DNA of 64,000 nucleotides, from contig CP073744.1 in the NCBI GenBank assembly GCA_024397955.1, positions 2,108,001 to 2,172,000 on the forward strand, read 5' to 3'. This document shows positions 44,814 to 52,537 of this stretch, piece after piece. This DNA is from a bacterium SCSIO 12696. Its GTDB lineage: Bacteria > Pseudomonadota > Gammaproteobacteria > Pseudomonadales > Porticoccaceae. Position numbers and translations under genes: made by a program. Numbering within the stretch: the stretch's first letter is position 1; each line of letters opens with the position of its first letter. The notes beneath the pieces are model-generated. The model had not been told where the DNA came from. It ran no database searches and was given only the letters and a program-made list of their open reading frames with translations.

Positions 44814-45071
44814 CCCTTTGGGGCTTATGGGCTCAAAGCCCTTGATATGATCTAGGCGGATCGCCTGTTGTTTGTTGTCAGGTAATTGACACAGCAGCCA
44901 TTCGGTTTTGTCGCTGCGTGCCTGAATGGTGATGGCAGTGGCTTCCAGGGTTTCACCACTGTCGCAGTCAATACGCAGCAGCGCACCGGCAATGCAAGCC
45001 AGTTCCAAGTGATCGTGTATGGAGCATGGGATCGGTGAGTAGGGCATTGGATAATCATAACCAAATGACAT
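44787..45071 (-). CDS. rof: Rof-like Rho-binding antiterminator
   Basis: The protein has 94 residues. It matches the Rof (YaeO) group: YSPIPCSIHDHLELACIAGA at the N-terminus, then a small Sm-like beta barrel with DKTEWLLCQL and IRLDHIKGFEP. Rof binds Rho and reduces Rho-dependent termination in E. coli. ATG 45071 gives the usual length; the same frame continues upstream through the repeat at 45095-45126 and into pit, which is rejected. The 3' end overlaps the convergent symporter gene by 27 bases. Confidence 0.82.
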   Translation of the reverse strand: MSFGYDYPMPYSPIPCSIHDHLELACIAGALLRIDCDSGETLEATAITIQARSDKTEWLLCQLPDNKQQAIRLDHIKGFEPISPKGLFPRIELP

Positions 45072-45094
45072 TGTAGTCGTCACCGGGTTAAAGG

Positions 45095-45126
45095 CCGTGA
45101 CATCCCCGCGCAGGCGGGGATCACGG
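45095..45126. repeat. Palindromic repeat between rof and pit
   Basis: CCGTGA-CA-TCCCCGC (45095-45109) pairs with GCGGGGA-TCACGG (45114-45126) around GCAG, with a two-base bulge. It is of the common proteobacterial xxTCCCCGCxxxGCGGGGAxx type. No T run follows on the minus strand, so I do not call it a terminator. Confidence 0.7.
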
Positions 45127-45132
45127 TGGCAG

Positions 45133-46407
45133 TTAACTAAAAATGCCTTTAAACAAAAAGAAGAACAAAATTGCCAGCCCGGCACCGGCGGGCAGGGTAA
45201 CCACCCAAGACATAAAAATGGTGCCGATGGCGCGCAAGTTGAGGGCGCCAATACCTCGAGCCAAACCCACGCCCAACACCGCGCCAACCAGCACTTGAGT
45301 GGTGGAGACCGGCAGCCCGGTGCCGGAGGCAACCACCACAGTACCGGCGGCCCCCAGTTCGGCGGCAAAGCCCCGACTGGGGGTGAGCTCAGTGATCTTC
45401 TTGCCGATGGTGGCCATCACCTTAAAGCCCAGTGTGGCCAGGCCCACCACGATGCCACTGGCACCCAGCAACAAAATCCAGCCAGGCATTTTCGAACTGG
45501 TGGTGACAACACCGCTGTCCAATACCGAATACACTGCTGCCAATGGCCCCACCGCATTGGCCACGTCGTTGGAGCCGTGGGCAAACGCCATGGCGCAGGC
45601 GGTAAAGATCATCAGCACCGCAAATACTTTTTCCACGCTCGCAAAGCGGTTTTCCTGTTCGGCGGGCTCATCCCGGTGTACCCGGTTGAGCAACAGCTTG
45701 CCGATAAATGCAACCACGATACCGACAACCGTGGCCCAAAGGGCGGCTTCGCCAAATGAAAAGCTGATGTCATGGCTTTTAAAAACGTGCTTGAGTCCTT
45801 TGAGGATGGTGACCATGGCCATTAAAAAGCCAACACCAAACATATAGATGGGAATGTATTTCTTGGCGCGGGCAAACGGATTTTCCTGGGTGAGGATCAA
45901 CTTTTGCACACTGCGGAACAGAATGAATGAGATAGTGCCTGCCAACACCGGTGCCACTACCCAGCTGGCGACTACGCTGCCAACTTTTCCCCATTTTACC
46001 GCTTCCATCGATATACCCACCGCAGCAAAACCGACAATGGCACCGATAATGGAGTGGGTAGTGGATACCGGCCAGCCCCGTGCGGTAGCCACCAACAGCC
46101 AGGTGCCCGCCGCCAACAGAGCCGACATCATGCCAAACACCAGTAGCTCCGGGCTGCCCGCCAATACATCCGCATCAATCAAGCCTTTGCGAATGGTTTT
46201 GGTGACTTCGCCGCCCGCCAGGTAGGCTCCGGCAAACTCGAATACCATGGCGATCAAAATGGCTTGCTTGATGGTCAAGGCTTTTGAACCCACCGACGTG
46301 CCCATGGCATTGGCCACGTCGTTGGCACCTACACCCCAAGCCATGAAGAAGCCAAAGGTGCAAACCAGAATCAGCAGGATGGTGTTGTATTCGTTAAGAA
46401 TGTCCAC
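45133..46407 (-). CDS. pit: Inorganic phosphate transporter, Pit family
   Basis: The transporter has 424 residues. It is a proton- or sodium-coupled PiT permease with two repeats of the PiT signature: GANDVANAMGTSVGSKALT (N-terminal) and FAHGSNDVANAVGPLAAVY (C-terminal), each with the PVSTTH/PVSTTQ motif (STTHSIIGAIVG and STTQVLVGAVLG). About 10-12 helices. GTG 46407 gives the normal start DILNEYNTILL; a longer frame into the gap is less likely. The DUF47 gene upstream is its usual partner. Confidence 0.93.
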   Translation of the reverse strand: MDILNEYNTILLILVCTFGFFMAWGVGANDVANAMGTSVGSKALTIKQAILIAMVFEFAGAYLAGGEVTKTIRKGLIDADVLAGSPELLVFGMMSALLAAGTWLLVATARGWPVSTTHSIIGAIVGFAAVGISMEAVKWGKVGSVVASWVVAPVLAGTISFILFRSVQKLILTQENPFARAKKYIPIYMFGVGFLMAMVTILKGLKHVFKSHDISFSFGEAALWATVVGIVVAFIGKLLLNRVHRDEPAEQENRFASVEKVFAVLMIFTACAMAFAHGSNDVANAVGPLAAVYSVLDSGVVTTSSKMPGWILLLGASGIVVGLATLGFKVMATIGKKITELTPSRGFAAELGAAGTVVVASGTGLPVSTTQVLVGAVLGVGLARGIGALNLRAIGTIFMSWVVTLPAGAGLAILFFFLFKGIFS

Positions 46408-46456
46408 AGCGGAGTCTCTTGTTTGTTGTTTTTGGTTGCCGTAACTATTTACCTCG

Positions 46457-46493
46457 CGCCGACTGTGTCGGCGTCGGCACATCCATGTGCCGA
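46457..46493. repeat. Two tandem hairpins between DUF47 gene and pit
   Basis: CGCCGAC-TGT-GTCGGCG (46457-46473) and TCGGCACAT-CC-ATGTGCCGA (46474-46493) lie back to back in the 116-base gap. No T run follows on the minus strand, so they are likely internal mRNA structures that adjust pit expression or processing. Confidence 0.6.
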
Positions 46494-46523
46494 ACTATTA
46501 GTTTGCTTGATACTGAACCCGTA

Positions 46524-47198
46524 CTAGCGGGCCAGCAGCAGCTGCAGGCGTCCACCGACACGCTCGGCGTGGTCTGCCATGGCGCCAATACCGCCAATGG
46601 TTTGGTAGAGAAACATCACCTCTACCGGTGGCAGGTCAGCTTCCAGAGCAAACAGCTTTTGGCGCAGTTCCCGTTCTAGACCGTCGGTGGTGTCTTCCAG
46701 TTCGTCGAGGCGCTCGATCATCTGTTCGATAATGTCGATTTCGCCACCGCTAAAACCGGTTTCCAGTAACTCGTCCAACTCATTGATAGCTTTCAGCGCT
46801 TGCTGTGCTACCGCGATGGCGGCACCGACAAAGTCTTTCATCTTCGGCTGCAGAGGTTCGGGAATAGCCATCTGGCGGCCCAGCATGATGCCGGAGATGT
46901 CTTTAGCCGCATTGGCTACTTTGTCCTGTACAGACAGCAATTCCAGCAGGTCGGAGCGAGACATGGGCATAAACAGGCTTTTCGGCAGGTGCAGGCGCAG
47001 CTGTTTTTTCAGCTCGTCAGCGCGGTGCTCGGTGTTGCCAATCTGTTCGTGCAGGTTGGCCGCGGTCTTCCAGTCTGCGGCGATGGTGGCGTCGAGAAAC
47101 GCGGCGAGATATTGAGCGCAATCCACCACCGCAGTCATGTGTTCCTGCAGAGGCTTAATCGGCGACTTGCCGAACAGGCTGGCAAAAGGATTAGACAT
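46524..47198 (-). CDS. DUF47/TIGR00153 phosphate-transport accessory protein
   Basis: The protein has 224 residues, all-helical and PhoU-like. It matches the TIGR00153 (DUF47) family: MSNPFASLFGKSPIKPLQEHM, LHEQIGNTEHRADELKKQLR, LLSVQDKVANAAKDISGIM and the C-terminal IGGIGAMADHAERVGGRLQLLL. Members are encoded with Pit transporters and are thought to regulate them. ATG 47198 gives the conserved start; an upstream ATG (47252) would add 18 poorly conserved residues. It precedes pit by 116 bases on the same strand. Confidence 0.92.
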   Translation of the reverse strand: MSNPFASLFGKSPIKPLQEHMTAVVDCAQYLAAFLDATIAADWKTAANLHEQIGNTEHRADELKKQLRLHLPKSLFMPMSRSDLLELLSVQDKVANAAKDISGIMLGRQMAIPEPLQPKMKDFVGAAIAVAQQALKAINELDELLETGFSGGEIDIIEQMIERLDELEDTTDGLERELRQKLFALEADLPPVEVMFLYQTIGGIGAMADHAERVGGRLQLLLAR

Positions 47199-47278
47199 AG
47201 CATGGCTCCTTGGTTTGTGCGCGAGTATATGAGGGCTTATCGGGGTTGTCACATTTTTGAAATAAAAATGTAACTACA

Positions 47279-47427
47279 GCGGCGGGCTACGAGCTGTTAG
47301 CTGCGAGCAGAAATGTACGTAATTGTCATCCTGAGCGCAGCGAAGGATCTCTTAACTTGCGGCCGGTATGAGATCCTTCGCTGCGCTCAGGATGACAGAC
47401 TCGCTCGATCTGCTCGCAGCCCGCCGC
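47279..47427. repeat. Nested inverted-repeat element (about 150 bases)
   Basis: The core is a perfect 28-bp stem: TGTCATCCTGAGCGCAGCGA... (47324-47351) with its complement (47370-47397), loop 18. Around it are CTGCGAGCAG (47301-47310) with CTGCTCGCAG (47410-47419) and GCGGCGGGCT (47279-47288) with AGCCCGCCGC (47418-47427). The GTCATCCTGAGCG core is a widespread bacterial intergenic repeat; the outer arms suggest insertion into, or growth from, an older palindrome. It contains no gene. Confidence 0.85.
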
Positions 47428-47436
47428 TCGCAGCTG

Positions 47437-48450
47437 TCAGTACTTCAGCGTCTTCTCCGGCTTAAACAACTTCGCCCGAACCACTTCGCGATAGCGGGTG
47501 GGGGAGGTGTGATAATGGGCGGTAAATAACTTGCTGAATGCTCCGGTGTCCTGATAACCCACGCGGGCTGCCACTTCGGCTACCGACAGGTTGGCTTTTT
47601 GCAGCAGCTCGCGGGCGTTCTCCAGGCGGATCTCTTGCAGGTAAGTGAGCGGGGTTTTCCCCAGCGCCGCTTTGAAACGGCGGTTAAAGGTACGCACGCT
47701 CATGCCCAGCTGACTGGCAAGCTCGGTCATGCGCACGACCTTGCCAAAGTTATCCTGCAGCCAGATCTGTGCTTGGGCCACCTGTTCATCCGGGTGGTAT
47801 TGCACCTGATCCGCCAGGTAGCCCACCGGTTCGTTGAGGTTGCGAATTTCGTGGAAGAAGTGGCGTGCCACATGGGTGGCAATTTCGCTTCCGTAGAGGC
47901 GGTGGATCATATGCACAGTGAGTTCGCCCAGGGCGTTAACGCTGGCCGCGCAATACAGGTTGCCGGCCTGGGTAATAAAATATTGGCGCTTTAATTGAAC
48001 GTTGGGATAGTCCTGCTGGAAGCGGTCAAAGTAATGCCAGTGAGTGGTGGCGGGCTTGTCATCGAGCAGACCCGCCTCGGCGAGAAAGCAGACGCCGGTG
48101 CCGACGGCGGAAATCAGCGCGCCTCGTTCTGCCTGGGCGCGTAACCAGGGCAGCGCCGCCGCGTGCTTGTGCAGAACCGGGCGGGGATTGCGCCATTGGC
48201 CGGGGATGTGCACCAGATTGTACTGTTGCTTATCCAGTGGTCCATCGGCCTGCAACAAAAAACCCGCCGCGGAATCCACGGCTTTGCCTTCCACACTCAA
48301 GGTGCGCATTTCAATGGTGCGCGCATAACGATTTTTTTGCAGCGCCGCTGCCTGGGCGCTGCGCAGCATTTCCATCGGCATGGTGGCACTGGTGGCCAGT
48401 TGGTTGTCGCACAACAATACCGCGACCTTAAAGGGCTCCTGGGTTGGCAT
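47437..48450 (-). CDS. GlxA-type AraC-family transcriptional regulator
   Basis: The protein has 337 residues. Residues about 8-195 form a DJ-1/PfpI-like amidotransferase domain (VAVLLCDNQLATSATM at the start; LISAVGTGVCFLAEAGLLDD and ATTHWHYFDRFQQDYP). Residues about 225-325 form an AraC helix-turn-helix pair (ELASQLGMSVRTFNRRFKAA and VAEVAARVGYQDTGAFSKLF). This is the GlxA architecture, whose members sense amino-acid or choline-derived signals in pseudomonads. It is divergent from fabY; whether it controls fabY is unknown. Confidence 0.93.
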   Translation of the reverse strand: MPTQEPFKVAVLLCDNQLATSATMPMEMLRSAQAAALQKNRYARTIEMRTLSVEGKAVDSAAGFLLQADGPLDKQQYNLVHIPGQWRNPRPVLHKHAAALPWLRAQAERGALISAVGTGVCFLAEAGLLDDKPATTHWHYFDRFQQDYPNVQLKRQYFITQAGNLYCAASVNALGELTVHMIHRLYGSEIATHVARHFFHEIRNLNEPVGYLADQVQYHPDEQVAQAQIWLQDNFGKVVRMTELASQLGMSVRTFNRRFKAALGKTPLTYLQEIRLENARELLQKANLSVAEVAARVGYQDTGAFSKLFTAHYHTSPTRYREVVRAKLFKPEKTLKY

Positions 48451-48562
48451 ACTGCTTACCTGAGTGTAATGACCAGAATTTCCTAATATATGTCTAATTC
48501 GGCCTTTTATTCAACCGAAGCCGGGGGCAAAATGATGGGCTGACTACATTGTGGGGTTTGCT

Positions 48563-50464
48563 ATGACAGCTTTACCGGTAATCGTTGCATTTGGCGGCAT
48601 CAACGCCGCTGGCCGCAGTTCATTTCACCAGGGCTATCGCCGGACGGTGTTGGATTCTCTACCTGCCAGCGAGCAGGAAAAAACCATTGCTGGCCTCGCC
48701 TGCCTGATGAATCTGGTGAGCTGGGAAAACGACCACTATGTGGATGCGGAAGGCGGCACCATGAGCGAGGCAGAAGTGGCCCACGAGTACCGTCAAAAGG
48801 TGCTGGATGGCACGTTGATTCGCCGCATTGAAGAAGACAGTCACTTCGACCCGGATAACGTCCCCTGCAATAACTTGCTCAAGTTGGAAGCCACTGGCGA
48901 AGCCCTGAAATTCATTACTAAGCGCCGCAGTTTGCCACCGGTTTTGCCCTCCGACTGGCGTGTGGTGGATATCGAAGACGGTAAGGTGCAAGTGGAAATC
49001 AGCGGCACCGCTGAGGGCCTAGTGCCCAATACTCGTAGTATCCCAGTGAAATCTGCGGGCATTTTGCCCACCGGTTTCGAGCCCGCAAAACTGTACAACT
49101 CTCGCTACCAGCCCCGCGGTTTGCAGTTGGCCATCTACGGCGCGTCTGACACGGTACGCTCGATGGGCATTGACTGGGACACCGTATGCAACGCCGTGCA
49201 TCCTGACGAAATTGGCGTCTACGCCAGTAGTGCACTGGGGCAGTTACACGACGAAGGTTGGGGTGGGGTGATTTCCAACCGCTTTAAGGGCGGCCGCCCC
49301 AGCTCCAAACAGATTCCTATGGCGCTGAACAGCATGCCAGCGGACTTCCTCAATGCCTATGTGCTGGGCAGCGTCGGCCATACCGAATCCGTTGCCGGCG
49401 CCTGTGCCAGCTTCCTCTACAACCTGCGCTCTGCGGTGGATGACATCCGCTCCGGTCGCCGCCGTGTGGCGGTAGTGGGCAATTCTGAGTCCCCGATGAA
49501 CCCGGAGGTGCTGGAAGGCTTTACCATGATGGGTGCATTGGCCACTGAAGAAGGCCTGGCAAAAATCGACGGTACCGACAAGCCCGACCCGCGCAAAACC
49601 AGTCGTCCCTTTGGTGATAACTGTGGGTTTACCGCTGGTGAATCTGCCCAGTACATTATTTTGATGGACGATGCCTTGGCGGTGGAATTGGGAGCCGATA
49701 TTCACGGCGCCGTACCGGATGTATTCGTCAACGCCGACGGTGTGAAAAAATCCATTTCCAGCCCTGGTGCCGGCAACTACGTATCGGTGGCCAAGGCGGT
49801 GGCGGCGGCCAAGGCGATTCTCGGTGAAGAATCCATACGTGAGCGCAGCTTTGTTCAGGCTCATGGTTCCAGTACCCCACAAAACCGGGTGACTGAATCC
49901 CATATCTTCCATGAAGTGGCCGAGGCTTTTGGCATCGAAAACTGGCCGGTGGCCGCAGTCAAAGCTTACGTGGGACACTCCATGGCTCCCGCTAGTGGCG
50001 ACCAGATGATCAGCACCTTGGGCGTGTTCCGCTATGGTTTGGTACCTGGTGTTAAGACCACTGACAAAGTGGCGGACGACGTGTACGACGACCACCTCAC
50101 GATTCCTCTGCAAGATATGGATGTGGGTGTCGGCAATCTGGATGTGGCATTTATCAATGCGAAGGGTTTTGGTGGCAACAACGCCACTGGTGTGGTGATG
50201 TCGCCCCAAGTGACTGAGCAGATGCTGCAAAAGCGCCATGCCGAGCAGTGGGCGGAATACGAAGCACGTCGGGAACAAACCCGTGCGGCTGCAGCTGATT
50301 ACGAACAGCAGGCGGACCGCTGCGAGCTAGAACCGATTTATCGTTTTGGTGAAGGTATTATTAACGAAGCCGACATCGAAATTACGTCCGAAAAAATGGT
50401 GATGCCGGGCTTTGCCCAACCAGTAGTATTCGACCAGAATAATCCCTATGGGGATATGAGATAG
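48563..50464 (+). CDS. fabY: FabY-type beta-ketoacyl-ACP synthase
   Basis: The enzyme has 633 residues, equal to the Pseudomonas aeruginosa FabY (PA5174) type. FabY starts fatty-acid synthesis by condensing acetyl-CoA with malonyl-ACP and can replace FabH. Catalytic residues: Cys281 in VAGACASFLYN, His434 in QAHGSSTPQNRVTE, His472 in YVGHSMAPASG. A long non-canonical N-terminal region (1-180) and a C-terminal tail (about 555-633) distinguish it from FabB/FabF. ATG 48563 is chosen; an in-frame start 12 bases earlier adds four residues. Followed by a clear terminator. Confidence 0.93.
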   Translation: MTALPVIVAFGGINAAGRSSFHQGYRRTVLDSLPASEQEKTIAGLACLMNLVSWENDHYVDAEGGTMSEAEVAHEYRQKVLDGTLIRRIEEDSHFDPDNVPCNNLLKLEATGEALKFITKRRSLPPVLPSDWRVVDIEDGKVQVEISGTAEGLVPNTRSIPVKSAGILPTGFEPAKLYNSRYQPRGLQLAIYGASDTVRSMGIDWDTVCNAVHPDEIGVYASSALGQLHDEGWGGVISNRFKGGRPSSKQIPMALNSMPADFLNAYVLGSVGHTESVAGACASFLYNLRSAVDDIRSGRRRVAVVGNSESPMNPEVLEGFTMMGALATEEGLAKIDGTDKPDPRKTSRPFGDNCGFTAGESAQYIILMDDALAVELGADIHGAVPDVFVNADGVKKSISSPGAGNYVSVAKAVAAAKAILGEESIRERSFVQAHGSSTPQNRVTESHIFHEVAEAFGIENWPVAAVKAYVGHSMAPASGDQMISTLGVFRYGLVPGVKTTDKVADDVYDDHLTIPLQDMDVGVGNLDVAFINAKGFGGNNATGVVMSPQVTEQMLQKRHAEQWAEYEARREQTRAAAADYEQQADRCELEPIYRFGEGIINEADIEITSEKMVMPGFAQPVVFDQNNPYGDMR

Positions 50465-50511
50465 TTTTCGAGATGTAAGATAGTTTTCACAATCCATCAA
50501 TTGTACTTTTT

Positions 50512-50544
50512 AGGGCAGCCTTCGGGTTGCCCTTTGTTTTTTTT
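50512..50544 (+). terminator. Terminator of fabY
   Basis: AGGGCAGCC (50512-50520), loop TTCG, GGTTGCCCT (to 50533, one G-U), then TTGTTTTTTTT. A clear Rho-independent terminator about 50 bases after fabY, very similar to the one at 51206-51238. Confidence 0.9.
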
Positions 50545-50719
50545 GGATAGAAAATACTATTAGCGCCAGCGTTGAGAAATGTCTACTGACCGGTTTGACA
50601 GCGCGTCTCAGAGGTTATTACGATCAGTGACGCTGTAGCCATTTGCTTATTCAAAAAATAGTGCTTAGCTCCAGTCCATTCTATTTTTGGAAAGATAATA
50701 ACTGTATAAGGAATGTAAT

Positions 50720-51187
50720 ATGTCTCGTTCAACAATAATCGTGATTGCTGTCATTGTCGGTGTCTTTGCTTATAAGCATTTCAATAAGGCGGATCGTGAT
50801 GATGCAGGTAACATCGTTGCAGAGGGCTCTGTTGATGCTTTTTCAGTGAAGGTGGGTGACTGCTTTAATGAGCCTAAAGGTGCTGAGGTTGAAACAGTGG
50901 TTGGCGTGCCGTGCAATGAACCTCACGATAGCGAAGTGTTTTATCAGTTTGATATTGAATCTCAAGAGTTTCCAACGCAAACCGTAGAGCAAATAGCCAA
51001 CGATGGTTGCCTGGAAAAGTTTGAAGCATTTGTCGGCAAAAATTACAACGATTCCCTGCTAGAACTTTATTATTTATACCCAACCCGAGAAAGCTGGGTG
51101 CGTATGAACGATCGAGCCGTCACTTGCGCTGTCTATCACTCCCAAAATAAAAAGCTAACCAGCAGCGCTCGAGGCATGGCTATTTAG
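50720..51187 (+). CDS. Septum_form-like membrane-anchored protein, unknown
   Basis: The protein has 155 residues. An N-terminal membrane anchor (about 4-17, IIVIAVIVGVFAY) is followed by an extracytoplasmic domain with VKVGDCFNEPKGAEVETVVGVPCNEPHDSEVFYQF in overlapping form. This VGDCF...VPCxxPHDxEVF arrangement is the pattern of the Septum_form domain, mostly known in Actinobacteria. Further Cys in NDGCLEKF and AVTCAVY suggest two disulfides. ATG 50720 lies after AAGGAATG. A 255-base upstream gap holds only the fabY terminator and probably a promoter. Confidence 0.75.
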   Translation: MSRSTIIVIAVIVGVFAYKHFNKADRDDAGNIVAEGSVDAFSVKVGDCFNEPKGAEVETVVGVPCNEPHDSEVFYQFDIESQEFPTQTVEQIANDGCLEKFEAFVGKNYNDSLLELYYLYPTRESWVRMNDRAVTCAVYHSQNKKLTSSARGMAI

Positions 51188-51205
51188 TGATAAGCTGTTT
51201 TGTTC

Positions 51206-51238
51206 GGGCAACCTTTGGGTTGCCCTTTGTTATCTTGG
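51206..51238 (+). terminator. Terminator of the Septum_form-like gene
   Basis: GGGCAACC (51206-51213), loop TTTG, GGTTGCCC (51218-51225), then TTTGTTATCTT. It lies 19 bases after the stop and nearly repeats the fabY terminator. Confidence 0.88.
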
Positions 51239-51312
51239 TAAGTATCTAACTCAGAAGAATCGACAGCTTCCAGGTTTGTGTCAATGTGATTGAATATATT
51301 TTGAAGTTATTA

Positions 51313-52353
51313 CTAAAAACGCAGGTTGACATTGATAGACCAAAGATCACCATCAGTTTCTGGATTTAAACTGTTTAACGTACCTACTCCAACTCCCTCC
51401 GTGTTTCCTGAAATAAAGCTGCGTGATTTTCTATTGGAGCGATCATAGGCCAGTGTGATGCTCGACATTTCATTAAAGAACCAACGTGTAAAAACACCGT
51501 AAGTGGAATTTTCAATACGATTTGTTATTTGTATTGGCGAGAAGGTAGCAGTATCGAATGGCGCTGTAGGGTTAAAAGCAACGTCGATACCAGAGAAGAT
51601 AAGTGAGTCGTCGGGGATAACACTTGAAAAGGTTGCCAGTTTTATTTCTGCATCGGTATAGCCGACACCAAAACTCAGCCGGCGATTCGGGTATACGATC
51701 GCGGTGATGCCGTATGTGTCACTTGAATCAACATTGTTGCCATCGGCGGTCCCAAAAAAACCACTGACAGAGTAATTGAGCCCGGAAATAAACTCACCAA
51801 AATGCCGTACCCTGGCTATGTACTCTTCGTCAGCGAGGCTAAATAGATTGTCGTTGTCTATCCAATCCAGAGTAATTGTTGTATTTGTTGCCACGTAGTA
51901 GCCCACAGATAAGCTCTTTCGGTCTGCGCTGCCGAACCCGAACGGCAAATCCTGTTGGGAGAAGCTGGCACCGATAATCCAGCCATGTTCTTTGTTGATG
52001 TATAGACCTGATATGCCCAATGTATCGATATTTCTGGCGTCACTGTAATTCAGAGTAATGCTTGAAGCGCGATCCAAAAAAGCGGCTTCTGCCAAGGGCC
52101 CTCTTGATGTATCCACAGGGCTAAAGAAATAGCTGCCAGCTATACCCTTTGAGTCAGTTTCGACGGTTTGTGTTGTAAGCTCTATGGGGCCGAAACTAGA
52201 AAAAGGGAGTGGGGAAAAGCCCGAGTTGGGAACAAGCTGCTCTTCTCTGAGCTCGGAGTAAGACCCGGAAATTTCGTACTGAAATGTGTTGGCAAAAGAT
52301 ACGGAGCTGGCAGTTAGGCAAAGAGTACAGGTGAGAGCGCGCGATAGCGTCAT
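51313..52353 (-). CDS. Putative outer-membrane beta-barrel (porin-like) protein
   Basis: The protein has 346 residues. Signal peptide about 1-21 (ending SFA). The rest is alternating hydrophobic/polar strands with many aromatic girdle residues (SYFFSPV, LYINKEHGWIIGASFS, LSVGYYVATNTTITLDW) and a C-terminus SINVNLRF. The final Phe is the BAM recognition residue. It resembles putative porins of gammaproteobacteria in general layout only; strand number and specificity cannot be read. It follows mshQ on the same strand with a 184-base gap and may have its own promoter. Confidence 0.78.
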   Translation of the reverse strand: MTLSRALTCTLCLTASSVSFANTFQYEISGSYSELREEQLVPNSGFSPLPFSSFGPIELTTQTVETDSKGIAGSYFFSPVDTSRGPLAEAAFLDRASSITLNYSDARNIDTLGISGLYINKEHGWIIGASFSQQDLPFGFGSADRKSLSVGYYVATNTTITLDWIDNDNLFSLADEEYIARVRHFGEFISGLNYSVSGFFGTADGNNVDSSDTYGITAIVYPNRRLSFGVGYTDAEIKLATFSSVIPDDSLIFSGIDVAFNPTAPFDTATFSPIQITNRIENSTYGVFTRWFFNEMSSITLAYDRSNRKSRSFISGNTEGVGVGTLNSLNPETDGDLWSINVNLRF

Positions 52354-52537
52354 AAGATATCCCTATCAGGTAGTTAAAGAGTTAAAGTGTCATGCAGTTA
52401 AAAATTGAAGCGATTTTAACAGCCTGAGCGATAAATTATTTACCCCGGCAACGGTACAGGAAATGTGTTCGCAATATTGTAATAACTGTGCTGTAGTTGC
52501 CGCGCTCTGCGGTAAGGCTTGGCAGAGTCTCTAGTTA

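Noticed and set aside
44787..45368. Long version of the Rof-like frame (193 codons)
   Set aside because: The upstream half reads through the palindrome at 45095-45126 and into pit; the Rof motif begins after ATG 45071.
49244..50278. Long open frame (344 codons) antisense to fabY
   Set aside because: It lies wholly inside a gene with catalytic motifs and family-length match; the antisense translation is low in recognisable motifs and is a codon-bias shadow.
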